This document shows positions 36,840 to 47,379 of a stretch of DNA of 64,000 bases, in pieces (within the stretch, counting starts at the first letter, position 1; each line of letters starts with the position of its first letter). The position numbers and the translations under genes were made by a program. Under the pieces are notes generated by a model. That model saw only the letters and a program-made list of their open reading frames with translations. It was not told the origin of the DNA and did no database searches. The DNA lies in the NCBI GenBank assembly GCA_003508835.1, contig PUFA01000711.1, positions 42,662 through 106,661 on the forward strand, in the 5' to 3' direction. Source of the DNA: Eonycteris spelaea. Its lineage: Eukaryota > Chordata > Mammalia > Chiroptera > Pteropodidae.

Positions 36840-37400
36840 CCTCCCTCCCATATTGTTTTCCTTTCTCCCCCTCTTCCTTCCCTCCCTTTCAGGAATGGAG
36901 GAATGGCTCCATTACTTCAGGCTCTTCCCAGGTTTTCTGCCACAGAGTGGCACAGCTTGTGCCTGTAATGCTTCTATAGAGTTGTGACTGCTTTTGGATG
37001 CTATACCTGCCCCAAGATGTAATATTGAGCATTGAGATTCCAGGAGCAGTACCTTGTTGTCTGGATGATTTTCTCAGAAATGTACTGGAAAGCCTCAAGA
37101 AAGGAAACCTCAGAACAAACAATATCAACTAGGGATCATAAGTATACATCCAACACATGCATACCAGCACAGGTCCAGCTGAGGCCTCCAGAATGATGCT
37201 TTGCCAGCCTGAGCTGGCTCTCAAGTGATAATGTCCTTGAAGTCTCTGTGGCCCGTGACTCAAGAGTTAAGGTAGTGGAGTTTCCCTTAAAGCATCTCAC
37301 AGCAGACTTTGTAGATGGGACACATCTCACCTCAACATGTTTGCTGATTACCGAGGTCGAAGATCAGCCTCAGCCCTTAGATCCTTCCAATTAAGTTCTA
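36840..37400. other. GC-richer intronic patch, unassigned
   Basis: Base composition is visibly less AT-rich than the surrounding intron, with pyrimidine runs (36840-36895) and then mixed sequence. I do not recognise a repeat family, and antisense open frames of 79 and 64 codons show no known domain. It could be a decayed LTR, a retrocopy or a regulatory element. Confidence 0.3.
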
Positions 37401-40111
37401 ACTTCGAGGTACAGGTTATGTGATAGGCTGGGTTTATGATACAATGGGACTTTGACATTGCAGTCTTGAGCCATTAGTTATAATTTATGCAAATTGATTT
37501 TTTGTCCTTTTCCAGAATTAGTGTAAATGGCTGTACATTAGGTTTTCCTTTGGACAAAAGGTGTTAGAGGGCAAATCTGAAACATCTTAGTGAGGTAAAG
37601 CATAGGGAGTCTCTATAGTTCTATATGTAACTATCAATTTGGAGGAAAATGACTGTTCTTTGAAGTTTGTAATTTTTTTTTCTGCTTCTAAAGTGACTGA
37701 TCATTCTGCATATTATGGTCTTACAGAAGGTTGTTGATAAATTGTGTAATTCTTCAGTGTGTCTAATTCTTCAGATCTCATTTCATTTCCCATGATTTAT
37801 TATTATGTGATTTATTTGTTGATATAGAATTGTATCTTATCTCATGTATATCATATCATATTTCTTAGTTCATGACAATCTAGAACTTGAGTATGAATTA
37901 GGTAGTTTTACATATTTTGACCTCCTGTTTAGTAGACATATTCTAGGAGCCTAGAGTTTGAAATAAGAAAAATTATGTAGTTTCTTACAATTAAAAATCG
38001 AGTCTTTATAGGTAATATGGCACTTAAGACTTTTGAATTTGTAAATACAAACTGAAATCAGGTGATTGAACTACTAACCTTTAGAGTATATTAATAATTG
38101 TATTTTTTTGTCTATTATTGTTCCACTACCCAAATGGTGATATAAGATCTTGTAACTGCAAGTGTACCTATGTTTTTCTATTTGTAATTTAATATCCAAC
38201 ACTTTACATTATGTGCGCACACATACGTACTCACGTGCATTTATTTATTTCATATTATTTCATAACACTGGTTTTGCCTAAATTGGTTTGAGAAAACTTT
38301 TTCTTGTCCATGGGAAATGACAGTGTAGTATGGTATGTATTAAAGATGATTTAGAGAATTTTTCCAGAAAGAGGCTTTTATTAAATTTAACAAACCACCT
38401 TTTATTCTGAAACTGTTTCCTAATTTGTGGAAGGTGTGTTGTAATATTCCTTATTTTATGAAACAACGAAAGTAAGTAATATTTGGGTTTAAATTTTTTT
38501 TCTTTGCAAAATGAAAAGTTGGCAATTCTGTGTTAGTCTCCATTTTTAAGAAGTTTACTGTGTGCAATCCAAGTCAGCAAACCATGAAAGCAACTTTGGT
38601 AACTCAACTCAGTAAGATTTAAAGTAGAAGTGATCTAATCTCCACTTTATTGAAATGCAGATGAGGGCAGAAACCTTCAGAAATGCAAACTCATCTATGG
38701 TTTCTTTAGCAATTGGTAACTCTGTGTTATTTAAATATTTATGACCCTGCTGTTAAGGGAGAGGGGAGCATCACAAGCCATGTAATAAGCATTTGTAGAA
38801 GTGATTACCTATTTTTGCTTCACTCTGTTTAGGTGCCATTGCCATATATCTTTGAATATAAATAGTAATGAATGTTCTACCTTTCAAATAAAATTAAGAC
38901 ATTAACACATGAACATTTCCTAATATCGAATGAATGAATACTTGGCTGAAACATGAGTGAGTGCATGTTAAGAAATATAAAGAGGAGTTTCAAATCCAAA
39001 AATAACAAAAGATCATAATTCAAGCTGCAAGTTTTTGCCTGAGCTAGAGGATCAATCAGATTGCAGAGAAGCTGTTTATCCTATAGAAGTTAAATTCATG
39101 GAAAACTGAGAATCATGCCACCTTCCTTTTGTACCTTTCTATAAGGCATTCCTTCGTTACTGTGATTTATGAATTTGTATTGAAAAGACACTCAGGTGCA
39201 AAACACCTTGTCTTGAACAAAAGTCGCATGATTGCTTTTATATTTTAAGATGTCTTCCTTTAGTGTAAACATGGAAATTTATTAGGAATACATTTTAACA
39301 TAAGATGGTATTAATGAAAGAAGTACTTATGCTTTTAGCAGTTGATTTTTCATTAGTAAGTTGGTCTTTGAGGAGCATCTTGAAAAATTTCTATATGAGT
39401 GTGGCTATTGCACTGTCTTCTTTTTTGGAAAGTGAAAACTCATTTAGGATATTTATATTCTTTTACAGTGTATGTAATTAATAGCACTTCTGTCCATTCT
39501 CTGCCCTAGCTTGAATATTATTAGGGCTTTCTGATTGCTTTAATATTTAGTATTTAGTGTATGCTTTTATTTGGTTAACAGAATTTATGAAGCAAGTTGA
39601 AATTTAAGGGGCAAAAATTATTATCCCCAGTTTGAGGCACTGTTTCATAATAAAGTGGTTTATTTATATACTGATTTTCTAAGAATATGTTTTGCTGTTG
39701 AATAAATTCTTTAATGTGGAGTCTTGTCTTGGAATGCCATTTGAGTAAGTAAATTTACTATTGTGTGGGCCTGTCTGTTATTGTAGTTATTGGATGATGG
39801 CAGTAGAGCAAGTATAGGATTGGAAGGTTATCCAGCATGAAGTTGCAATTGGTCAAAATAGTAGAACTGTCCCTCAGACTTTTTAGCGTATTGAAGAATT
39901 ACATAGAATTGGGAAAATATCAGTGCTGAGAACATTTTCAAAAGTTTTAGTTGGTAGCTTAGGTTAAAACATAGTTTTGATAGTCTTTTATTTACAATAT
40001 AAAATCTATTGATATGCTTTCTCTCTCTTTTGAAACAGAATTGTGTTTGTTGTTAATTTGTTACACTTCACCACCAAATATATAGTTTTTTATTGTCTTT
40101 TTACTCTCAAG

Positions 40112-40245
40112 GATTGCCAAGAAGATGCTATTAGAAGAAATTAAAGCCAATCTTTCTTCTGATGAGGATGGATCTTCAGATGATGAACCAGAAGAAGGGA
40201 AAAAAAGGACAGGAAAGCACAATGAAGAAAACCTAGGAGCTGAGG
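40112..40245 (+). CDS. ATRX: ATRX exon 11, DAXX-binding helix
   Basis: A 134-nt exon, acceptor ttttactctcaag, donor GAGG/gtgagc. It encodes IAKKMLLEEIKANLSSDEDG, the amphipathic helix known to dock onto the DAXX four-helix bundle, followed by acidic and lysine-rich sequence. The hydrophobic face (I, M, L, L, I, L) is unchanged. The exon is in frame. Failure to splice the next intron would give the truncated ATRXt form, annotated separately. Confidence 0.95.
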
Positions 40246-40280
40246 GTGAGCTCCTTAAAGACAAGTATAGGATGCCATAA
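40246..40280 (+). promoter_or_regulatory. ATRX: Read-through tail for truncated ATRXt isoform (retained intron 11)
   Basis: If intron 11 is not spliced, the frame continues from exon 11 for eleven residues reading GELLKDKYRMP and meets TAA at 40278-40280. A truncated isoform, ATRXt, made by intron 11 retention and a proximal polyadenylation site is known in mammals and lacks the ATPase domain. The short in-frame tail here is what that product needs. The family fact is established; its use in this species is inference. Confidence 0.6.
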
Positions 40281-40435
40281 TTTGATTATTTGACCAGTTT
40301 AGTCTTTGAAGACTATCTGACCATGAAATTTCTTAATACATGCATTTAAAGTTTATTAAAATGCTAAAAAACTTTACTACCTTTGTTCTTTTTGAGTATC
40401 TAGTAATAATTCTATATGTTTTTTCAGTTACTGCC

Positions 40436-40441
40436 AATAAA
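40436..40441 (+). promoter_or_regulatory. Candidate intronic poly(A) signal AATAAA in intron 11
   Basis: A canonical AATAAA lies 156 nt after the intron-11 read-through stop and about 260 nt before exon 12, with U-rich sequence downstream. Its place matches the polyadenylation expected for ATRXt. AATAAA is common in AT-rich introns, so the support comes from position, not the hexamer alone. Confidence 0.5.
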
Positions 40442-40698
40442 CATGATTTTTAAAGCAAATATTTTTTACTTTTTAAAAAAAATCTACAAATATATATTGA
40501 TGATATTTAATCAATATTTAACAATAGCAATAGATGAAGTCTGATGTATGAGATTGCCTGGTATCACCAGTGATACCCAGGTAAGTGCACAGCTCTGATC
40601 TTTTCCATAAATCATGATAATTATCAACAAAATAGTTTTACAAAACATTTTAAAGGAAAGTAGGCTGAAAGTGTTACTGATTTGTTTTCTTCATTTAG

Positions 40699-40875
40699 AA
40701 GCAAAAAATCAAGTCAATTCTGAATCAGATTCAGATTCCGAAGAATCTAAGAAGCCAAGATACAGACATAGGCTTTTGAGACACAAACTGACTATGAGTG
40801 ATGGAGAATCTGGAGAAGAAAAAAAGATGAAGCTTAAAGAGCACAAAGAAGCTAAAAGCAGAAATAGAAGAAAGG
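40699..40875 (+). CDS. ATRX: ATRX exon 12
   Basis: A 177-nt exon between tcttcatttag and GAAAGG/gtaaga. It encodes EAKNQVNSESDSDSEESK ... RYRHRLLRHKL ... SGEEKKMK. It alternates acidic CK2-like serine clusters with basic patches and has no known fold. The frame is clean. A few conservative substitutions relative to human are seen, such as T to M before SDGES. Confidence 0.95.
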
Positions 40876-41369
40876 GTAAGACATTTTAATTTTGAATGTA
40901 AGGAACATACTGGTTTCATAAACTAATAGTAATGAAATTTAAGTATATCTGCTGTAACAGTTGACCAACTAGTAAATATCAGCACGCTAGCAACAGTTAT
41001 TCTCTTCCATGAGAGTGAAAAAAAATTGTAGAGTGGAAAGATAACCTGGAAACTTGAGAGATGATACACGAATATTTTTAAGCTTTAGTACTCACACACA
41101 TTTAGATTAAAAAGATAAATATGACAACAAATAAAGGCTATGTAGAAAATAATAGGCTTGCTTATAACTGCAGGAAGGAATAATGCTTTCCTAAGGAAAG
41201 ATAGACGACGTAATTAGTTAGTACAGATTTATGGAAACTTATGTGTAAAACTTATATGTAGTCAGGTTAAATTTTTATTACATTAAAGATCTGAATCCTT
41301 CTGCATTGAGTATGTACATGTTTCCAGCATCATGGTAAACATTGACGATACAAAAATGAATAACAAGAT

Positions 41370-41545
41370 CATTGTCTTGTATGGTGGTTTTCTCCTTGGC
41401 TTTGCATGCAGATCACTTGGGAGTTTTTAAAATATACCTATGACAGGGCTACATCCCAAGCCAATTATAGCACAATTGGTGGTCGTGGGCCCTAGGTCTT
41501 CATATGTTTTAAAAGTGTCTCTGATGTGATTCTGGTAAGTAACCA
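41370..41545. mobile_element. MER5-like hAT relic
   Basis: The sequences gcatgcagatcacttgggag, ctacatcccaagccaatta and gtctctgatgtgattctggt follow the MER5 pattern, degraded. Confidence 0.55.
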
Positions 41546-44331
41546 GTTTTGGCAGTTATTGGTTTAATAAGAATTATTGATATTAATATTATAAGAAATT
41601 ATAGCACCATGAGAGATGTCTTATATAACAAAGGTACTGTATAGTATGACACAGAGGAGGATTTCTTTAGCTTCTTGGGGTTTGGGAGGTTATCCCCAGA
41701 GAAGACTTCGTAAAGATGAGTTTCACCCAGTAGACCAAGTTGTAAATGGGGAGCAGGTAGATGTGTTGTGAAGATTTATAGTGCAAAACAGGGAGAAAAA
41801 ATTGTAAAAGCCTCTTCATGGTGTTTGGTAAATGGTGGAGGGTGCAATTAATATGGTAGGGCTGGACTATAGGAGGGAGTAGGGAAAGGAACAACAGGAA
41901 ATGAGACTGGGCCAATAAGACAGGAGATACCGGAGACCCTCGTAAGCCTGTGTTTCTCAAACTGGAGCACTTGGCTATGGACCCATGGGTACATCTCTTT
42001 GGTGCGTTCATTTTACTTGAGAGGTTGAGGAGAGCATTCTTATATTAAGTAATCACAGGTATATTGAGCAATTAAATGTGAAATTTGCTTAAGAATTTTG
42101 GCTAACAAAAAGTTCAAAGAAAATTTGCTTCTTAGGGGCAGATGCTGAAGATTTTACTATCCAACTCCTGGAGGGCTGATTTACTCTTCTTTGCCACTAG
42201 GAATAGGAAAGCATTTTTGGAAGTGACTGAGAAGTACAATAGGCTTTACAGGCTGGAGAGCCTTTGAAAGTTAAAAAATTTTTTTTTAATTTAAAAAAGT
42301 ATTTAATTTTATTTTTTATATCATGACTATTGAAATATGTAAGCTAATTATTTTTAGTATATTTACAGGAGCGTGCTACCACTTAAATTTTTTTTGAGGT
42401 ATACTATACGTACAGAGAAGTACATGTTTCGTAAGTGAATAACTTGAACACATGGCATCTAGATAAAGTCACAGAATGTTCATTACTGTCACTCAAGAAT
42501 CACAACTTAAGTACAACCACTCATTTTTCCCATTGAAAGGTTTTAACCAAGGATGTAATATGATCAGATTAGTTGCCTGTTATTCTGTGAGACTGAAGGC
42601 TTTGAATGTGTTTGGAGGGTATTGCTATGGTTGATGCCAAGTGGTAGTGGTTGGAGATGAGAGTTGATTTGAATTATATAGGAATCGTTAGGCATTATTA
42701 GCTGCTATAAAGAGAAAAGTCTAGGAGGGCTGTTGGGTCTTTGGAGTTGTCACGGTATATTTTTAATACCACAAAAATAGTTGAGATTGCCCAGTGGAGC
42801 TGTAATGTTGAGAAATGGAGGGTAAAGAAAAAATAATCCTGGATTCCTGAACATTTAAAGGTCTGTCGAGCAACAGTTTCCCATTAAAGAGGAGGAGGAA
42901 GTTCCTCACCCCCACCTCCCCACACACATACACTTAATATGTCATGGACATTTTATATTAATAAATAGTGGTACATCATTTTGTGAATGTTTATCATTTT
43001 CTTTACAGCATGACTAAAAGCTTGTCTTTCAGGTTCTATAAAGGAATTGAACTATTTAGCAAGTTACATTAACAACATGAATTCCTATGCATCTTCAGTA
43101 AAAGGAGAAATATTCATTTTGTCTTTGAGTCTTAGCTTAGGATATAGATAGATTCCTTTAGTAAGCACAATTACATTCAAAATACTTTATTAAAACCCAT
43201 GTTTTCTGTGATTTATTTTTTACTGTTCTTTTCTGTGGGTAATTTATAACCCAAGTGGATTTTGTTTGTTTATTTGTATAGGAGGGGATAAATTAAAATC
43301 CTATTGTATTTTTCTCTAATATGGATTCTAATTGTACTGATTGTTACTATATTTGAAATTGAATGATTTTCTAAGTTTTACATACTAGGAGAAATAAACA
43401 TAGAATAGCTTACTTTTATTAAGTGCAGCATGTGAGCTTTAATTTTCACCTAAATTTGAAAAAAGTTATAGAAGTTATTTTGGTGAAAATTTCAAAAATA
43501 TAATTATTGTATTTATAATAGATGATATTAAATTTATGTTATTTTTCTTGTGTGATAATTTAGTTATATAGGACAGTATCCTTATGCTTAAGGGTAAAGC
43601 ATCATGATATCTGTATTTAATTTGAAATGGTTCAGTGCGAAAAAGTGTGTATATGTACAGAGAGATAAAGCAGATGTGGTAAACTGTTAATAAGTGAATT
43701 TAGGAGAAGGGATACAGGTGTTCATTCAACAATTCTTTCAAATATTTGGTAAGTTTGAAAATTTTAAAATAAAATATTTGATGAAAACTTAATACTGGGC
43801 TTAAAATTATGCTTAACAAAATTTGTGTCCTTGCATGTAGATGCGCGGGTTTTCCCACAATTCCTAGTTGCCTAGTAGTTTTTAAAATTGCTTTTTGTTT
43901 TTTTTTTATTGAGGTAAAATATTCATAACAAAATTATAACTATTTTAACCATTTTTAAATGTACATTTCAGTGGCATTAAGTATATTCACATTGTTGTGC
44001 AACTATCAACATTATCTGTTTTCAGAACTCTTTCATCATATGAATAATTCTTCATTTTTCTCTACCCCAGAACAATTCTTTAAAGTATTTACCTTTTCCT
44101 ATGAATTTTTAGATAAAACAGAGTTTTGTATTTAATCTTAGGTCATGATAGTTCTTTAAAAAAATTTTACTTTGAAATAATTTTAGATTTACAGACATGT
44201 TGCAAAAATGGCACAGAGTTCCTACATACCTTTCTTTCACCCAGCTTCTCTAACACCTTATACTTATGACATAGTATAATAAAAAACCAGGAAACTAACA
44301 TTGATTGATACAATACTATTAACTAAACCAG

Positions 44332-44550
44332 GTGTTGGCAAACTACACCAGTAGGCTAAATTTGACCTTTTGCCTGTTTTTATAATTATATTGACATATA
44401 GCCATTACTTACACAGTTACTGCTTTCATGTGTTTATAATGGCAAAGTTGAGTAAAGATGAGTAGTTGTAACAGAGACCATAGAGCCTACAGAGTTGAAA
44501 ATATTTGCCACCAGACTTTTTTCATAAAATGTTTTCTGACCACTATAGAT
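44332..44550. mobile_element. hAT (Charlie-type) non-autonomous element
   Basis: Starts caggtgttggcaaactacac and includes ttttgcctgtttttataatt, agttgtaacagagaccatag and ttctgaccactatag. This is the common mammalian hAT relic carrying the 'ggcaaact' end, nested in L1M. Confidence 0.65.
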
Positions 44551-45168
44551 TTTATTTGGTTATCGTTATTTTTCCCACTAATGCCCTTTTTGTGCTTCAG
44601 AATTCAATTAGGAGCCCACAGTTGCATTCAGTTGTAATGTCTTCTTAATCTAATTCAATCTGTGACAGTTCCTCCATCTTTTCTCTTGTGACCTTGACAC
44701 TTTCGAAGAGTTAGTTTCTAGACTGTCCATTTATAGGTATCTGTCTAATATCTTCTCATGATTAGATTGAGGTTATTATGCATTTTGACAGGAATACCAC
44801 AAAAGTGATATCTAATCCTTGTCATTGTATCATACCAAGAGTATGTATGATGACAATGGTCTTATTACTGGTAATATTAACCTTAATTACTTGGTTAAAT
44901 TGGTATTGGCTGTGTTTTTCTAGTGTAAATATTTTTGTTTTCATGTTTAATGACTACGTAGTGAGGAAATACTTTGAGACTATGTAAATCTCTTGTTTCT
45001 CATCACACTTAAGCCTGCTAATTTTAGCATCCATCTTCCCTGAATCAGTTATTACTGTGATGTTTGTCTAGTGGTGATTTTCTTTTCCTTTCATTACCTA
45101 CTACATTTAGTAATTTTAAGGAAGAGCTGTCTGTTTTCCCCTATTTATTTATTTCATTACTTATAGAT

Positions 45169-45366
45169 ATTTTATTCTATTAGTTATAATCCAGATGTTC
45201 CTTTGGTTGCTCAGATTGTTCCAAATTTAGCCATTGGGAGCTCCATCAAGTTAAATCGTGTCCTATGGGTATTTTATTATGAAAGTTATAATCCAGTTGT
45301 TCATTTTTTTGGTCAGATTGTTCAGGTTTAGCTATTGGGAGCGCCTTCAAGTTAAGTCATGTGTCT
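45169..45366. repeat. Two-copy tandem duplication, unit about 100 bp
   Basis: Copy 1 (45169-45270) and copy 2 (45271-45366) share attttatt, agttataatccag, cagattgttc, and tattgggagc or cattgggagc, in the same order with about 20 percent difference. The duplication is therefore old. It lies in L1M 3' sequence. Confidence 0.75.
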
Positions 45367-46260
45367 CATCATATTTTGAACACTGCTATACTTTCTGACA
45401 CCACAAGATAGTCCAGGCTCATCTTGTTATTTTCCCTGCTTGGCTTCCTCTGACCTGAAAGATGGGTATTCTCCTGGAGTTTTATATGCCTATGTCGTAG
45501 TGGCAATTTTGGTACAGAAAAATAAAATTTTAGAGAGAAAAAAATTGGAATTCCCCTTATATTCTTGTGATATGTAAGGCCCAGGTTCTTCTCAGTGCTG
45601 TGACTAGAAATGGGATTCTTCTGGAATTTTGCTGTCAGCACCCTCTGCAAAGTTTTGGAATTCAGCTTGCCTTCCTTTCTTAAACCAGGAAAGAAAGGAG
45701 GGAAAAGAAATTACACTCATAGATCTAATGCCCCAATTTTATAGGGATCGTTATTCAAGTTTTGATTTCAGTCTCTAATTTGCCTGCTGTCATTTCCTTT
45801 TTGGAGTCTTTAGGTCATTTCTTTATGTATTCTGTCCATATTTTTAATTGTCATAAATGGAAGAGAGTCTGTATTCAACCTTACTTCATTATGGCCAGCC
45901 TGCTTTGCTTGTTTTGAATAACCAAAATTCTTTTTATTTTACTTTATCTATCTTTGGTAATTATGGATATATTTTATTGACAGATAAGTTCTCATTTTGT
46001 TAATTCATGTACAGTTAATACTTACATTTTAATGTAGAGCCATAGTTTTATAATCATAATTGGAATACCTTTGAATTTTTTTTAATAAATACCATTTGAA
46101 TTATTAACTCATCTAATCTATATGGTGTAATACCCATTAATATATGTTACAGATATTCTCATAATGCTCTAATTTTTGATGTGAAGTTATTGACAAATTA
46201 AGTGAATTACATTTGTATTGGGAGTATTTAACAAAATTAATATATTTTTTTTTATTCAAG

Positions 46261-46354
46261 TAAGCAGTGAAGATTCTGAAGATTCTGATTTTCAGGAATC
46301 AGGAGTTAGTGAAGAAGTTAGTGAATCTGAAGATGAACAGCGACCTAGAACAAG
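46261..46354 (+). CDS. ATRX: ATRX exon 13
   Basis: A 94-nt exon with a T-rich acceptor ending ttattcaag and donor ACAAG/gtaaat. It encodes SSEDSEDSDFQESGVSEE, then SESEDEQRPRT, an acidic phosphoserine-type segment. The first codon is split with exon 12 (G/TA, valine). Frame and length are normal. Confidence 0.95.
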
Positions 46355-46654
46355 GTAAATATTATATTGATTTTTTAGAACTTTTAGAAATTAATCTGAA
46401 TAACCATGCTTTAAATTATTTGTAGAATGGTTGCTGTTACTAAAGTTAAGTAAAATATTTAATATTTGGTTTGAAAGTAATTGTTAAAATTATTACTTTC
46501 AAAAGAGTACATGTAAGTATATGAATGATTGAATTATGGGTTCTAAATGAGGTGGACTTTCAGTGTGCAAAAACACTTTTAACTAATTTTTGGTGTTATG
46601 GTGGGAAGGTGTAGTGTAGTACATGAGAGACTGTAGGAAAATTACTTCAATCCA

Positions 46655-46830
46655 ACTTCTGGCTTTACTACTTTCTATTTTTATGAATACTCATCTGTAA
46701 AATGGAGGATTACAGTGGTACCTATTGTATTGATTATTGTGGTCATTAAGTGAGATGACACATGTAAAGGGTTTTATAATAGTGCTTACTTGGACAGTAG
46801 TAAGTTCTCCATGAATGCTAATTATTGGTC
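46655..46830 (+). mobile_element. MIR SINE
   Basis: The sequences caacttctggctttactact, ctcatctgtaaaatggagga, and cattaagtgagatgacacat with agtaagttctccatgaatgc match a sense MIR. Confidence 0.75.
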
Positions 46831-47379
46831 TTAAGAAGTACTGCTGGTATTATAGTAATTAAGATGTATTCTCCCATACACATAGCTCCTGATCCAAATT
46901 ATTATTTAAAAATTGGCTTCCTCTTAGCATGGTGTTTTAGTGTAATACTAACCATTCTAAGAATTATAACTTTTTTTTTCCAGAATAATATGATCCTTCT
47001 ATAATTTATCAAGTGGGCGATCTGTATTTGTGAGTGTTTATATGCATGTCTACATAGATGTCTGTGTTTGTAAGTTTTAAAACATTTGAAATCTTTGTTT
47101 TTAGATTAGTACTTACCAGGTGATGCCTGGAGTATACTAACATGTGCTATAGGGAAATATAAAATAATAGCAGTATACAATGATAATTTTTGGAAATTGC
47201 GATAGAATTTACATGACACAAAAGTCAACATTTTAAAGTGTAGACTACAGTGGTTTTTAGAATATTCACAAAGTTGTGCAACTACTACCATATCCAACTA
47301 CTACTATATCCCAGAAATAAACCCTGTACCAATAGCAGTCAAATCCCCTCTGAGACCAAGGTCCATGAGTTGAGTATCT

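Larger units (their letters stand above)
30263..40111 (+). other. Intron 10
   Basis: The 9.8-kb intron is mostly unique AT-rich sequence. Identified pieces are an L1 3' end at 31200-31450, a MIR at 36250-36370, a CT/CA microsatellite at 36570-36626, and a less AT-rich patch at 36840-37400. No coding exon or structured RNA is supported in 31451-36249 or 37401-40111. Confidence 0.6.
40246..40698 (+). other. Intron 11
   Basis: Unusually short (453 bp) between two much longer introns. No repeat is present. Its stop and AATAAA are annotated as the ATRXt read-through elements. Confidence 0.7.
44160..45660 (-). mobile_element. Old L1M 3' region with nested hAT element
   Basis: Antisense L1M 3' sequence is well recognisable: ttagatttacagacatgttg, ttctcatgattagattgagg, gacaggaataccacaaaagt, taattacttggttaaattgg. 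It is interrupted at 44332-44550 by a hAT-type element. Confidence 0.7.
40876..46260 (+). other. Intron 12
   Basis: The 5.4-kb intron holds a MER5-type relic (41370-41545), L1 3' fragments (42380-42530, 43890-44100, 44160-45660), a hAT relic inside the last of these, and a tandem duplication. 42540-43880 and 45700-46260 show no supported feature. Confidence 0.5.
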
